DNA of 64,000 bases, taken from the NCBI RefSeq assembly GCF_003313385.1, contig NZ_QMHN01000002.1, positions 320,603-384,602 of the forward strand. Direction: 5' to 3'. This DNA comes from Pedobacter chitinilyticus. GTDB lineage: Bacteria; Bacteroidota; Bacteroidia; Sphingobacteriales; Sphingobacteriaceae. Shown piece by piece: positions 38,152 to 47,094 of the stretch. A model generated the notes under the pieces. That model saw only the letters and a program-made list of their open reading frames with translations. It was not told where the DNA came from and did not search any database. A program made the translations under genes and the position numbers. Position 1 is the stretch's first letter. Each line of letters starts with the position of its first letter.

Positions 38152-39141
38152 ATGTTTAGCGCAATGGAATTAAGCGGCAATATATTATTCAACGCGATTA
38201 AGGAAATCATTATCCAATCTAGGTTGAAGGTTTTTCGAATGGCTAATTCTACGCTTTTAGAATCTTATTGGCATATCGGCAAACTTATTGTTGAAAATGA
38301 ACAACAGGGCAAGCTTAGAGCAGACTACGGCAAATCAACACTTAAAACGCTATCTAAACAACTCACACTAGAATTCGGAAAGGGATTTGACGATAGAAAT
38401 CTAAATAACATGAGGGCTTTTTACAAAGCTTTCCAAATTTGGTACGCAGTGCGTACCGAATTGAGTTGGACACATTACAGGCTAATATCAAGATTAGATC
38501 AAGAGGAAAAAAGATCTTATTACGTTAATGAAACTATCGCCGGAAATTGGAGTAGCAGAACACTTCAACGACAGATAGAGACCTTAGCTTTCGAAAGGAC
38601 ACTCACTCAACCAAATTCATCAACCTACAACATCCAAAACTTACTTAAGGACCCTTATATTTTCGAATTTTTAGGTTTAAACCCAGAAACCTCTACTACC
38701 GAACGAAATTTAGAAACCGCAATTATAGACCATTTACAAAAATTCTTATTAGAATTTGGAAAAGGCTTTGCATTTGTAGCGAGACAACAACATATTGTAA
38801 CTGACACCTCGGATTTTTTCATCGATCTCGTATTTTACAATTATATCTTAAAGTGTTTTGTGATCATAGATTTAAAAACTGGAAGTTTAAACCATCAAGA
38901 TATTGGACAAATAGACATGTATATAAGGATGTACGACGACCTGAAAAAAGGCAAGGATGACAATCCAACTATTGGCATATTGCTTTGTTCAGAAAAAGAT
39001 GAAACCATTGTTAAATATTCTATACTAAATGATAAAAATCAACTTTTCGCAAGTAAATATTTACTCTATTTGCCAAAAGAAGAAGAATTAAAAAACATTA
39101 TAGAACAAGACCGACTTCGATTTGAGCTAGATAATAAATAG
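38152..39141 (+). CDS. DUF1016/YhcG-family PD-(D/E)XK nuclease-like protein
   Basis: 329 residues. The N-terminal DUF1016 part (about 15-165, ESYWHIGKLIVENEQQG, FDDRNLNNMRAFYKAF, SWTHYRLI) is followed by a PD-(D/E)XK domain with ETAIIDHLQKFL, DFFIDLVFYN and CFVIIDLKTG. The active-site line is D...D-L-K in place of the more usual E-x-K. YhcG-like proteins often neighbour restriction systems or mobile elements; here there is none, so the gene looks solitary. Its role is unknown. An ATG four codons later is an alternative start. Confidence 0.88.
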   Translation: MFSAMELSGNILFNAIKEIIIQSRLKVFRMANSTLLESYWHIGKLIVENEQQGKLRADYGKSTLKTLSKQLTLEFGKGFDDRNLNNMRAFYKAFQIWYAVRTELSWTHYRLISRLDQEEKRSYYVNETIAGNWSSRTLQRQIETLAFERTLTQPNSSTYNIQNLLKDPYIFEFLGLNPETSTTERNLETAIIDHLQKFLLEFGKGFAFVARQQHIVTDTSDFFIDLVFYNYILKCFVIIDLKTGSLNHQDIGQIDMYIRMYDDLKKGKDDNPTIGILLCSEKDETIVKYSILNDKNQLFASKYLLYLPKEEELKNIIEQDRLRFELDNK

Positions 39142-39185
39142 CTATCACCATTTTTAAAGATTTACCTCATTATTACAAGCAACAC

Positions 39186-40283
39186 ATGAAAATTACCCAT
39201 ACCGAGATCTACCGTTTCAGCATTCCAATGGAGCCTTTTGTAATTGCTACTGGCACCATGCACTTTGCCCAAAATGTTTTAGTAAGGATTTTTACCGATG
39301 CAGGCATACATGGTAATGGCGAATGCTCTGCTTTTCCGATGATTGTTGGCGAAACACAAGACACTTGCTTGGCCATGGCCAAAGACTTTGCCCAAATTTT
39401 AAAGGGAAAGGACCCACTAGATATTCCTGCCAGGATGGATGATTTATTGGGCTATGCAGCACATAACCCAACCATTAAAAGTGCTTTTGACATGGCGCTA
39501 TTTGATATTGCCGCAAAAAATGCAGGGCAACCGCTCTACCAGTTTTTAGGCGGTCATAAACGTACCATCGAAACAGATATGACTTTAGGTATTGATACCG
39601 CCAAAAAGATGGCTGCAAAAGCAGTAGAACATCAAAAAAATGGCTGTAGAATTATTAAAATAAAATTGGGCAAAAAAGTACATGAAGATATTGACAGGGT
39701 AGCCGCCATTAGAAAAGCCGTTGGTGACGATATGACTTTGCGACTGGATGCCAACCAAGGTTGGACCTTTGACGATGCGCTATTTGCCCTTACAGAACTT
39801 GAAAAATATAGCATAGAATTTTGCGAACAGCCCATGCGCACTTGGTATGATGACCGTTTACCTGAACTAAACGTCAACTCTCCTATTGCACTTATGGCCG
39901 ATGAAAGTTGCTACAATCACCATGATGCCAGAAAATTGATCAATGCACAAGCGACAACCTTTCTGAACATCAAATTTGCTAAGTCTGGCGGCATTTTAGA
40001 AGCTCAGAAAATACATGAAGTTGCCCTGCAAAATGGCGTAAAATGCATGATTGGAAGCATGTTGGAAAGCCGACTAGCCTTAACGGCGAACTTGCATTTT
40101 GCACTGGCTAGCCCTAATGTAGTTTATTTTGATTTGGATACTTGCCTGTTAGGTCATTTGGTAGATCCAGTAGTGGGCGGATTGAGCTACGAAGGTTTTA
40201 TGCTAGATGTGCCAGACACCCCAGGTATTGGCGCAGAAGCAGATGAGTTCTTCCTAGAAAAATGCGAAAGTTGGACGATTTAA
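39186..40283 (+). CDS. Dipeptide epimerase (enolase superfamily)
   Basis: 365 residues with the muconate-lactonizing subgroup fold. Seen motifs: CRIIKIKLGKK (first catalytic Lys, KxK), LRLDANQGW and CEQPM and ADESC (three metal ligands), FLNIKFAKSGG (second Lys) and MIGSMLESRL. Family members epimerise L-Ala-D/L-Glu dipeptides from peptidoglycan recycling. The exact dipeptide cannot be read from sequence. An NlpC/P60 peptidase at the far end of the window would act on related muropeptides but is not linked in an operon. Confidence 0.9.
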   Translation: MKITHTEIYRFSIPMEPFVIATGTMHFAQNVLVRIFTDAGIHGNGECSAFPMIVGETQDTCLAMAKDFAQILKGKDPLDIPARMDDLLGYAAHNPTIKSAFDMALFDIAAKNAGQPLYQFLGGHKRTIETDMTLGIDTAKKMAAKAVEHQKNGCRIIKIKLGKKVHEDIDRVAAIRKAVGDDMTLRLDANQGWTFDDALFALTELEKYSIEFCEQPMRTWYDDRLPELNVNSPIALMADESCYNHHDARKLINAQATTFLNIKFAKSGGILEAQKIHEVALQNGVKCMIGSMLESRLALTANLHFALASPNVVYFDLDTCLLGHLVDPVVGGLSYEGFMLDVPDTPGIGAEADEFFLEKCESWTI

Positions 40284-40565
40284 ATATCGAAATTTTGCTC
40301 GTTGTATATTAGGAAATCTAGCCACAGATTAAATAGATATAGTTTAAACAAATCTGTGCATCTGTGGCCAAATGTAAAACAGGCTATGTTAAATCTAATT
40401 GCCAAACATCCTCCAAATAGCAACCTAATTTTAACAAACTCTTAACAATCTACGAAGCATTTCGGAGTTTCGTCGAAAAAAATCGGGAGTTCGTCGAAAG
40501 TAGTGAAGTTGCGTGCAACGTTTTATAGTGACTTGCGTCTTAATTACAAAAAACACAAATCAATT

Positions 40566-41159
40566 ATGAAACAAAGAGCAACTTCGCTATTAGCTATCGG
40601 GATTTTAGCTTTAGCCATCAGCACCACAACTGTTAACGCTACAGAAGTAGTAAACCCTACCACAACTATCTATAAATACAACGACCAACAAGCACCTAAG
40701 AAATTAATCATTTCTGGAAATGTAGAAGTTACCCTTGTACAAGACCACGACAGCAAAAAATTATACTCGAATGAAGGCACTGCAAAAGCCAGAGTTTACA
40801 CTACGGACGATGCCATTCAAATCTCTACCAAGAAAAACTCAGAAACTGCAAAAATTACCCTTTATGTAGGCGACATTTCTAGAATTGATGTTTCAGGCAA
40901 TGCTGTAGTAAAAACCAAAAACACACTTAATGTACAGCACCTGCAAATTATCCTACAAGATGATGCAAAGGCCGACATTAGTTCTAAAACAGAAAGCATT
41001 TACACAAAGTTAAGTAACGAATGCTCTCTAAAATTAAACGGCAGCACCCAATTTCACTCTATCTCTACCAACGAATTGGCTACATTAAACACCAACAATT
41101 TTAAAGCGGCTAAAACCGAAGTTGAAAAAAGAAATACTGATTACGCAAAGAGCAAATAA
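40566..41159 (+). CDS. GIN-domain (DUF2807) exported protein
   Basis: 197 residues from the chosen ATG, which gives a signal peptide (LLAIGILALAISTTTVNA). The upstream in-frame extension is not signal-like. The beta-helical GIN core is seen in LIISGNVEVTLVQ, ISRIDVSGNAVVKTKNTLN and LQIILQDDAKADIS, with the repeated turn pattern typical of this family. It is probably periplasmic or cell-surface; function is unknown. A hairpin with T-run follows it. Confidence 0.8.
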   Translation: MKQRATSLLAIGILALAISTTTVNATEVVNPTTTIYKYNDQQAPKKLIISGNVEVTLVQDHDSKKLYSNEGTAKARVYTTDDAIQISTKKNSETAKITLYVGDISRIDVSGNAVVKTKNTLNVQHLQIILQDDAKADISSKTESIYTKLSNECSLKLNGSTQFHSISTNELATLNTNNFKAAKTEVEKRNTDYAKSK

Positions 41160-41180
41160 TTTCAGCAATTGATTAAGATG

Positions 41181-41214
41181 AGCGTTGTGCCTCCCCGGGT
41201 GCAGCGCTTTTTTT
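41181..41214 (+). terminator. Terminator after GIN-domain gene
   Basis: agcgttgtgc and gcagcgct arms (with G:T pairs) followed by seven T residues. Confidence 0.65.
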
Positions 41215-41256
41215 ATGCAACAATAAATGATATATTAGCGGCAAACGATTTTTAGA

Positions 41257-42021
41257 ATGAAAAACATCACCGACAGACACGAATATATCCTCAAAAAACT
41301 GAAAGAAGATGGCAAGGTTAGCATTATTGAGCTCATTGACCTGATGAAAGTTTCTGGTGTAACCATCAGAAAGGATTTGAAAATGTTGGAAGATAAAAAC
41401 CTCCTTTTTAGAACAAGAGGCGGTGGTTCTATTAAAAATCCTTATGCCAGCGAAAGAAGTATTTATGAGAAAGAACTCATTAATGCTGATGAAAAACAAC
41501 GCATTGCTAAAGCCGCATTGAAGCTCATAAAAAATACCGATTCCATTACCATTGGCTCGGGCTCTACCGTTTTTGAAGTCGCCAGATTCCTAAACCCTTC
41601 GGAGCACATTACCGTAATTACACCTGCCTTAAAGGTAGGTTTAGAGTTGTGCAATAGAAACAACGTGGAAGTATTACAACTTGGCGGCATGATCAGGTCA
41701 AACTCCTCGTCGGTGGCTGGAAACTTTGCCGAGAAAATATTGGAAGAGATTTCTTGCGGCATTGTTTTTTTAGGCGTTGATGGAATTGATCTTGATTTCG
41801 GTTTTTCGATCACCAACTTGGCCGAAGCTGCCTTAGACCAAAAAATGATTGAAACCGCTCAAACGGTGGTCATTTTAGCAGATAGTACCAAGTTCGATAA
41901 AAGAGGATTGGGCAAGGTTTGTTCTTTTGAACAAGTGTCGTACATCATTACCGACGACAAAGTACCAGAACTAGTGGTGCAACAACTGGAAGAAAAAGGA
42001 GTGAAAGTCATTATTGCATAA
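41257..42021 (+). CDS. DeoR/GlpR-family transcriptional regulator
   Basis: 254 residues. The N-terminal helix-turn-helix is EYILKKLKEDGKVSIIELI with MKVSGVTIRKDLKMLED. The C-terminal sugar-phosphate sensor domain has TIGSGSTVFEVARFL, LGGMIRSNSSSVAG, FLGVDGID and VVILADSTKFDKRGL, all typical. Such repressors bind phosphorylated sugars or glycerol-3-phosphate. It is convergent with the GDPD operon by a 26-base gap, whose products would release glycerol-3-phosphate. A regulatory link is inference. Confidence 0.92.
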   Translation: MKNITDRHEYILKKLKEDGKVSIIELIDLMKVSGVTIRKDLKMLEDKNLLFRTRGGGSIKNPYASERSIYEKELINADEKQRIAKAALKLIKNTDSITIGSGSTVFEVARFLNPSEHITVITPALKVGLELCNRNNVEVLQLGGMIRSNSSSVAGNFAEKILEEISCGIVFLGVDGIDLDFGFSITNLAEAALDQKMIETAQTVVILADSTKFDKRGLGKVCSFEQVSYIITDDKVPELVVQQLEEKGVKVIIA

Positions 42022-42047
42022 CCTCCACCCCTTCTTATTTATTAAGT

Positions 42048-42986
42048 TTACAATTTTGCTTTACCTAAGTATTTGTGCTGTGGCGTATTTTTAGGCACAT
42101 TATTTTTAATGGCTTCTGCTACCTCAACGGGCAAATCCGATTCTAGAATATCAGCGCCACCTTTAAAAACCTCCACGTAAGCTTTTGCTCTTTCCTGTGG
42201 CGTAGCTAATTTATCATAAGTGGGTGCCGAAGAAATCATCACCATTACTCCCTTCTCCTGTAAAAGCTTCATTAACTCCCTATTTTCAGGAGTATACTCT
42301 GGACCAATGTAGGCAATAATGCTTCCCCACGGAATGTTTGCTTTCACATATTCATCGTAAGCCTTTTTGGTTTTGATATGTACGGAAAGCATCCAATTTG
42401 GATTTTGATCTAAATAAAACTTGGCTTGCTTCGCATTATGAACGGTCAGCATTACCGCTTCGTTGTTGCATTCCTTCAAAATACGGGCAGTCATTTCCAG
42501 CGGCACGTCTTTTTTATCCAAATTCATTACCGTTCTGCCCTTGCTCCACAAAATAGCTTCTTTTAGCGTAGGGATTTTACAATCGGTCACATTTCCTTCT
42601 GGGTCCTTTAACCTCAACTTTTGTATTTCCGCATAAGTGTAGTCCGATAGCTTGCCAGTACCGTTGGTGGTTCTCTCTAGCGTTGCATCATGCATTAAAA
42701 CAGCCACACTGTCCTTGGTCAATCGCGGATCGATTTCAAAAAATGAGGGCATGTACTTAAGCGTATTGGCAAAAGTTTCCATAGAGTTTTCTGGAAATCC
42801 CTTAGTCATCCCGCCACGATGACCACTAATGATAGGGAAATTGTTTTGACTGTGCTTGAAAAAGGCTTTAAGCTCTTGAACATTTTTAAACTTCAAGACA
42901 TTGATTTCACTTTTTTGGGCAAAGGCAGCCAAAGGAGACAAGGCTAGTATCAATAGTTGCTTTCTGAAAAAAGATTTTGTGATCAT
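42048..42986 (-). CDS. Glycerophosphodiester phosphodiesterase (GDPD), copy 1
   Basis: 312 residues with a signal peptide (LLILALSPLAAFAQ). GDPD motifs: ISGHRGGMTKGFPENSMETF, then FEIDPRLTKDSVAVLMHD with the metal-binding Glu, Asp and catalytic His, and ERTTNGTGKLSD. The enzyme would split glycerophosphodiesters to glycerol-3-phosphate and an alcohol in the periplasm. It is the last gene of a three-gene operon, 21 bases after a close paralog. Confidence 0.92.
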   Translation of the reverse strand: MITKSFFRKQLLILALSPLAAFAQKSEINVLKFKNVQELKAFFKHSQNNFPIISGHRGGMTKGFPENSMETFANTLKYMPSFFEIDPRLTKDSVAVLMHDATLERTTNGTGKLSDYTYAEIQKLRLKDPEGNVTDCKIPTLKEAILWSKGRTVMNLDKKDVPLEMTARILKECNNEAVMLTVHNAKQAKFYLDQNPNWMLSVHIKTKKAYDEYVKANIPWGSIIAYIGPEYTPENRELMKLLQEKGVMVMISSAPTYDKLATPQERAKAYVEVFKGGADILESDLPVEVAEAIKNNVPKNTPQHKYLGKAKL

Positions 42987-43007
42987 ACATTATCGTTTAT
43001 ACAATGG

Positions 43008-43931
43008 TTATTTAATAAATTTACTTTTGCTGCTCTTTACGGGCATCAAACCTTGAATGGATTCATAAGCTTCTAGCGCCCTATCGCTTAAAAGAATATC
43101 GGCTCCGTCTTCAATAGTCTTTCGATAAGATTGCGTTCGCATTTCTTTGTTCTTCTCTTTCTCCATCACCTTTGCCGTATACACGAAAACCATCATGCCT
43201 TTAGCGTGCACCAAATCATAAAATTCCTTCTTTTTAGGCTGACCAAAATAAGCTACCATATTTTCATTGGGAATGCCCGTAGCTTCATAAGCTTTTAGTT
43301 TTTCTTCGTTACTTACAAAGATTTCAAACATCAGGTTTTTATCCTTCCCATAATAGAAAGCAGCCTCTTCAGGCTCGTAAGCCGAGATCAACACGCTACT
43401 TTCAGCGTTGTTTCTTTTAATGATTTGGTACAATTGCGCCAAAGGCACGTCCTTTTTATCAATCATTAAAATAGTTTTACCCTTTGCCCATTGCAGCATT
43501 TCATCCAAAGTATGAAGACCATATTGAGTTGGCTTTCCATCCTTGTCCTTAAGCTTTAATTGCTTTACCTCCTCCCAGGTGTAGTCAGCTAGCTTACCCT
43601 TTCCCGTAGTGGTTCGTTCAAGTGTTGCATCGTGCAAAATAACCGCCACGCTATCTTTGGTCAACCTGGGATCGACCTCAAAAAAAGCGGGGATTTTAGA
43701 AAGCACATATTCCAAACCCGCAATAGAATTCTCAGGATAAAGCTCCTGCGCTCCACCACGATGCCCACAAATCAGTGGAATGCGGTCGGGGGTATATTCG
43801 AAAAAAGCTTTTAATGCTTTGGTTGAAGTAATCGAAAAAGTATGCAGTTTTTTTACTTGTGCTACTGCTGGAGAAACCAACAGCATCAAAAGCAGCAAGC
43901 AAATCCAAGTATTCCCACATTTTATCATCAC
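43008..43931 (-). CDS. Glycerophosphodiester phosphodiesterase, copy 2
   Basis: 307 residues with signal peptide (LLLLMLLVSPAVAQ). Motifs ICGHRGGAQELYPENSI, FEVDPRLTKDSVAVILHD and ERTTTGKGKLADY are close to the neighbour. It lies 3 bases after the metallophosphoesterase stop and is divergent enough from copy 1 to be a separate, older duplicate with possibly different substrate preference. Confidence 0.92.
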   Translation of the reverse strand: MMIKCGNTWICLLLLMLLVSPAVAQVKKLHTFSITSTKALKAFFEYTPDRIPLICGHRGGAQELYPENSIAGLEYVLSKIPAFFEVDPRLTKDSVAVILHDATLERTTTGKGKLADYTWEEVKQLKLKDKDGKPTQYGLHTLDEMLQWAKGKTILMIDKKDVPLAQLYQIIKRNNAESSVLISAYEPEEAAFYYGKDKNLMFEIFVSNEEKLKAYEATGIPNENMVAYFGQPKKKEFYDLVHAKGMMVFVYTAKVMEKEKNKEMRTQSYRKTIEDGADILLSDRALEAYESIQGLMPVKSSKSKFIK

Positions 43932-43934
43932 AGA

Positions 43935-45065
43935 TTAATTGTAAAGTGGCACCGAAAAATTACTGTCCTCGTCCGCCTCTTCCAAAATCCTATCTTTTTG
44001 AGGGATAAAAGTTCTGACGTTTAAAACTTGTTTGCTTTGGTTAAACTTCATTAAACGCAAAATCCCATTACCGCCGTTACGATCTTTATCGGTAAACTCT
44101 GGATTTCTCCTACCCTGATAATCGGTTAATATCACTTTAATGGTACGCCCTTCAAACTTCACTTCTCGCATAGCCTCCCCACTTACATGTCCGCAAAGCA
44201 TCATGAATACATTTGGCGAGTGTTTAAACTTGTTGATGATACGATTTCCTTGCTTGGTGAAAGTACCAGGTTTTGGCGCCACACCAACGCCAGCCCTAAA
44301 GTTGCTGCCGCTAGTGGTATCAGGTCTAAGGATATTATGGCTCACCACAATTGCTTTTCTATCGGCATGCTTAGCCAATATATCTGCACCCCAATTATGT
44401 ACCTTTTCCTCTAAAGCCGCATCGTAAAACTCTTTCTTATTAGGATCGTTAAAGATGAGATATAGCACAATAAATTTTTCGCCATTCGCCTCAAAAAGAT
44501 CGTAATGGTTATCATTGGCATCCGAGTTTTGGTAAGCCCCACCATAATACGGCCTACCTTCAAAATGCTTACGTCCAAAATATTTGGTGTAACCAATTTT
44601 ACTTCCATTTGGATCACCATTCGGCCTCACATCATGGTTGCCCACCGCCACACCGTAAGGAATACCATAAGGCAGGCCAGGCAGCGGTTTCTCCAAACGA
44701 TACATCGCATCTTTTGCTCGGTCCCATTGCTCAGGCAACTTATCACCTTGGTCGGTAATATCCCCTACATGCACCACATAAGCAATCTTTTCCTTTTCAG
44801 CATTGGCCGTAATCCAATCTATCTGGTCGTAAAACATATTCATATTTCCGCCATATCGCTCACCAGTATAGTACTGCGTATCGGCCAACACCGCAATATT
44901 AAAAAATTGATCATCCTCAGCCTGCGCAGCACCAACAGCTTGATTAGTTTGAAAAACATTAAAGTGTTTGGCCCCCAGACCAAGCAGCGACAGACATAAA
45001 AAAGAATAAAGAATGATGATCCTTCTCTTATAAACAGTCGTAGAAAAAACAGAATAAGCAACCAT
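43935..45065 (-). CDS. Calcineurin-like metallophosphoesterase, exported
   Basis: 376 residues from the selected ATG; an upstream extension in frame lacks a plausible start context. A hydrophobic segment (IIILYSFLCLSLLGLGA) near the N-terminus anchors or exports it. Metal-site motifs: AVLADTQYY (D-x-Q where D-x-H is usual), VHVGDITDQGD, VGNHD, VSHNI and CGHVSGE (GHxS rather than GHxH). It could remove phosphate from the products of the downstream GDPDs. First gene of the operon. Confidence 0.85.
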   Translation of the reverse strand: MVAYSVFSTTVYKRRIIILYSFLCLSLLGLGAKHFNVFQTNQAVGAAQAEDDQFFNIAVLADTQYYTGERYGGNMNMFYDQIDWITANAEKEKIAYVVHVGDITDQGDKLPEQWDRAKDAMYRLEKPLPGLPYGIPYGVAVGNHDVRPNGDPNGSKIGYTKYFGRKHFEGRPYYGGAYQNSDANDNHYDLFEANGEKFIVLYLIFNDPNKKEFYDAALEEKVHNWGADILAKHADRKAIVVSHNILRPDTTSGSNFRAGVGVAPKPGTFTKQGNRIINKFKHSPNVFMMLCGHVSGEAMREVKFEGRTIKVILTDYQGRRNPEFTDKDRNGGNGILRLMKFNQSKQVLNVRTFIPQKDRILEEADEDSNFSVPLYN

Positions 45066-45316
45066 TTGAAACAAATTAAAAGTTATTTGGAAAGTTAACA
45101 AAATACATCTTGATGAAAAAATTAATTTCGACATCAGATAACATCGTTCAAAAAACACTTGCGCTTGATGATCATTTCAATGGTTTCCTATGATAATTAT
45201 ATACATCGTTATTACAAGGCAGACCCTGAAATAAATTACCTTCGGTGAGCTCGCCAAGGCTCGGTTTGCTTTGCAGCTACTTCGTGGTCAGGGTGACGCT
45301 AAATCGGCGTTTCGTC

Positions 45317-45345
45317 ATGCTGTCCCGAACATTCGGGATCAGCAT
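45317..45345. repeat. Palindromic repeat (tcccgaa/ttcggga)
   Basis: atgctg-tcccgaa and ttcggga-cagcat arms with a 2-base loop and one bulged t. It is a typical dispersed intergenic hairpin. Confidence 0.75.
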
Positions 45346-45523
45346 CAGTTTTATCGTATCTTTTGCTTAGCCTTAATAATCAGTCATTCAAAAATAGAAA
45401 CTCTACTTTTCGAAAGCATTCAAAAGATAAGCATCTGAAACTAGCCGCGAATTTATCCTAACTAAGTAAAGGCAACATTAACAAATCGTCAACATTACCC
45501 TCCAAAAAACATTGCCAACAAAA

Positions 45524-45557
45524 AAGCCTTCCCGCATGAACAGGAAGGCTTTCTTTT
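45524..45557 (-). terminator. Terminator of the dipeptidase gene
   Basis: aaagccttcc and ggaaggcttt arms with a 10-base loop. On the minus strand it is followed by a T-run. Confidence 0.82.
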
Positions 45558-45576
45558 AATTACAGAAAAATAAATC

Positions 45577-46947
45577 TTACTTATTTAGCTCTGCGTAATA
45601 TTTATGGAATAAAGGCAATGTTTCAATTCCCTTATAGTAATTGTAAATATCGTATTTCTCGTTTGGCGAGTGCAGCGCATCACTATCCAATCCAAAACCA
45701 AACAATACCGATTTAATGCCAAGTACATTTTCAAACAAAGCCACAATTGGAATACTACCACCACCACGTGTAGGAATTGGCTTTTTACCAAAGCTATCCT
45801 CAATTGCTTTTTCAGCAGCACGATAAGCTATGCTATCCGTTGGCGTAACCACAGGCTCACCTCCGTGATGTGGCGTAACCGTAACTTTTACCCCTTTTGG
45901 TGCAATCTTCTCAAAGTGCTTCGCAAAAATCTCACTAATTTCATCCGAATTTTGGTTAGGTACCAAACGCATCGAAATCTTTGCATTCGCTTTGCTTGGC
46001 AATACGGTTTTAGCACCTTCGCCAATGTAACCGCTCCAAATACCATTCACTTCCAAAGTTGGTCTAGTACCAGTACGCTCCAAAGTGGAGTAACCTTTTT
46101 CGCCCCACTCCGCATCAATCTCTAAATCCTTTTTATATTCCTCTAAATCAAACGGCGCCGAGTTCAATGCTTGCTTTTCAGCATCACTTAACTCTACCAC
46201 TTTATCATAAAACTCAGGAATGGTGATATGGTTATTTTCATCATGCAAAGAAGCAATCATTTTGCAAAGAATAGTGGCTGGATTAGCTACTGCACCACCA
46301 TACACCCCAGAGTGCAAATCCCTGTTTGGTCCAACTACTTCTACTTCCATATAAGCCAAGCCTCTTAAGCCCGTCTCAATCGATGGATTTTCCATGCTAA
46401 TCATCGAAGTATCAGAAATCAACACCACATCAGCTTTCAAACGCTCCGTGTTCGCTTTCACAAAAATACCCAAGTTAGCAGAACCCACTTCCTCTTCCCC
46501 TTCAATCATAAATTTAACATTACAAGCCAACGTATTGGTCTGCATCATTAATTCAAAAGCCTTCACGTGCATATAAAACTGGCCTTTATCATCACAAGCA
46601 CCACGGGCATAAATTTTACCATCGCGTACCGTAGGCTCAAAAGGAGGCGTTTTCCATAATTCCAATGGATCTGGCGGTTGCACATCATAATGGCCGTAAA
46701 TTAAAACAGTTGGCAAACTCGCATCCACAATCTTCTCTCCATATACAATTGGATATCCAGCAGTCTCACAAATTTCAACATTATCAGCACCAGCATCTTT
46801 CAGTTTTTGCGCAACAAAATCAGCGGTTTTCAATACATCCCCTTTATATTTCGGGTCTGCACTTACCGAAGGGAAACGCAACAACTCAAAAAGCTCGTCT
46901 AAAAAACGTTGCTTATGATCTTCTACATACTTCTTTATTTCTTGCAT
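45577..46947 (-). CDS. M20-family dipeptidase
   Basis: 456 residues from the ATG; a TTG seven codons upstream is possible but less likely. Metal-site motifs: YGHYDVQPPDPLELW (His and Asp), ARGACDDKGQFYMH (bridging Asp), MIEGEEEVGSANLG (catalytic and metal Glu), VLISDTSMIS (Asp), and ALHSPNEKYDI (His). The dimerisation lid is present (LHSGVYGGAVANP). It hydrolyses dipeptides in the cytoplasm. It stands alone between terminator and a divergent gene. Confidence 0.93.
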   Translation of the reverse strand: MQEIKKYVEDHKQRFLDELFELLRFPSVSADPKYKGDVLKTADFVAQKLKDAGADNVEICETAGYPIVYGEKIVDASLPTVLIYGHYDVQPPDPLELWKTPPFEPTVRDGKIYARGACDDKGQFYMHVKAFELMMQTNTLACNVKFMIEGEEEVGSANLGIFVKANTERLKADVVLISDTSMISMENPSIETGLRGLAYMEVEVVGPNRDLHSGVYGGAVANPATILCKMIASLHDENNHITIPEFYDKVVELSDAEKQALNSAPFDLEEYKKDLEIDAEWGEKGYSTLERTGTRPTLEVNGIWSGYIGEGAKTVLPSKANAKISMRLVPNQNSDEISEIFAKHFEKIAPKGVKVTVTPHHGGEPVVTPTDSIAYRAAEKAIEDSFGKKPIPTRGGGSIPIVALFENVLGIKSVLFGFGLDSDALHSPNEKYDIYNYYKGIETLPLFHKYYAELNK

Positions 46948-47094
46948 AAGATTTATATTTTGGGACAAATATAGGTATTTTGGTATCAGCAGAAGACTAT
47001 AAAGGCCGACAAAAATTTGTCAGATTTTAGCGATAAGTAAGGGTTTTTGCTATTTTTATTGAAAAATAAATTTCACCTTCTGATATTGTTCCCA

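Larger units (their letters stand above)
45066..45576. other. Intergenic region with hairpins
   Basis: 511 bases without a credible gene. It holds the upstream region of the phosphoesterase operon, a palindromic repeat at 45317-45345 inside a longer repeat-like stretch (gtggtcagggtgacgctaaa and onwards), and the dipeptidase terminator at 45524-45557. Confidence 0.6.

Noticed and set aside
45066..45158. Extended N-terminus of the metallophosphoesterase
   Set aside because: The extension has no plausible start context; the ATG at 45065 precedes a normal signal/anchor segment.
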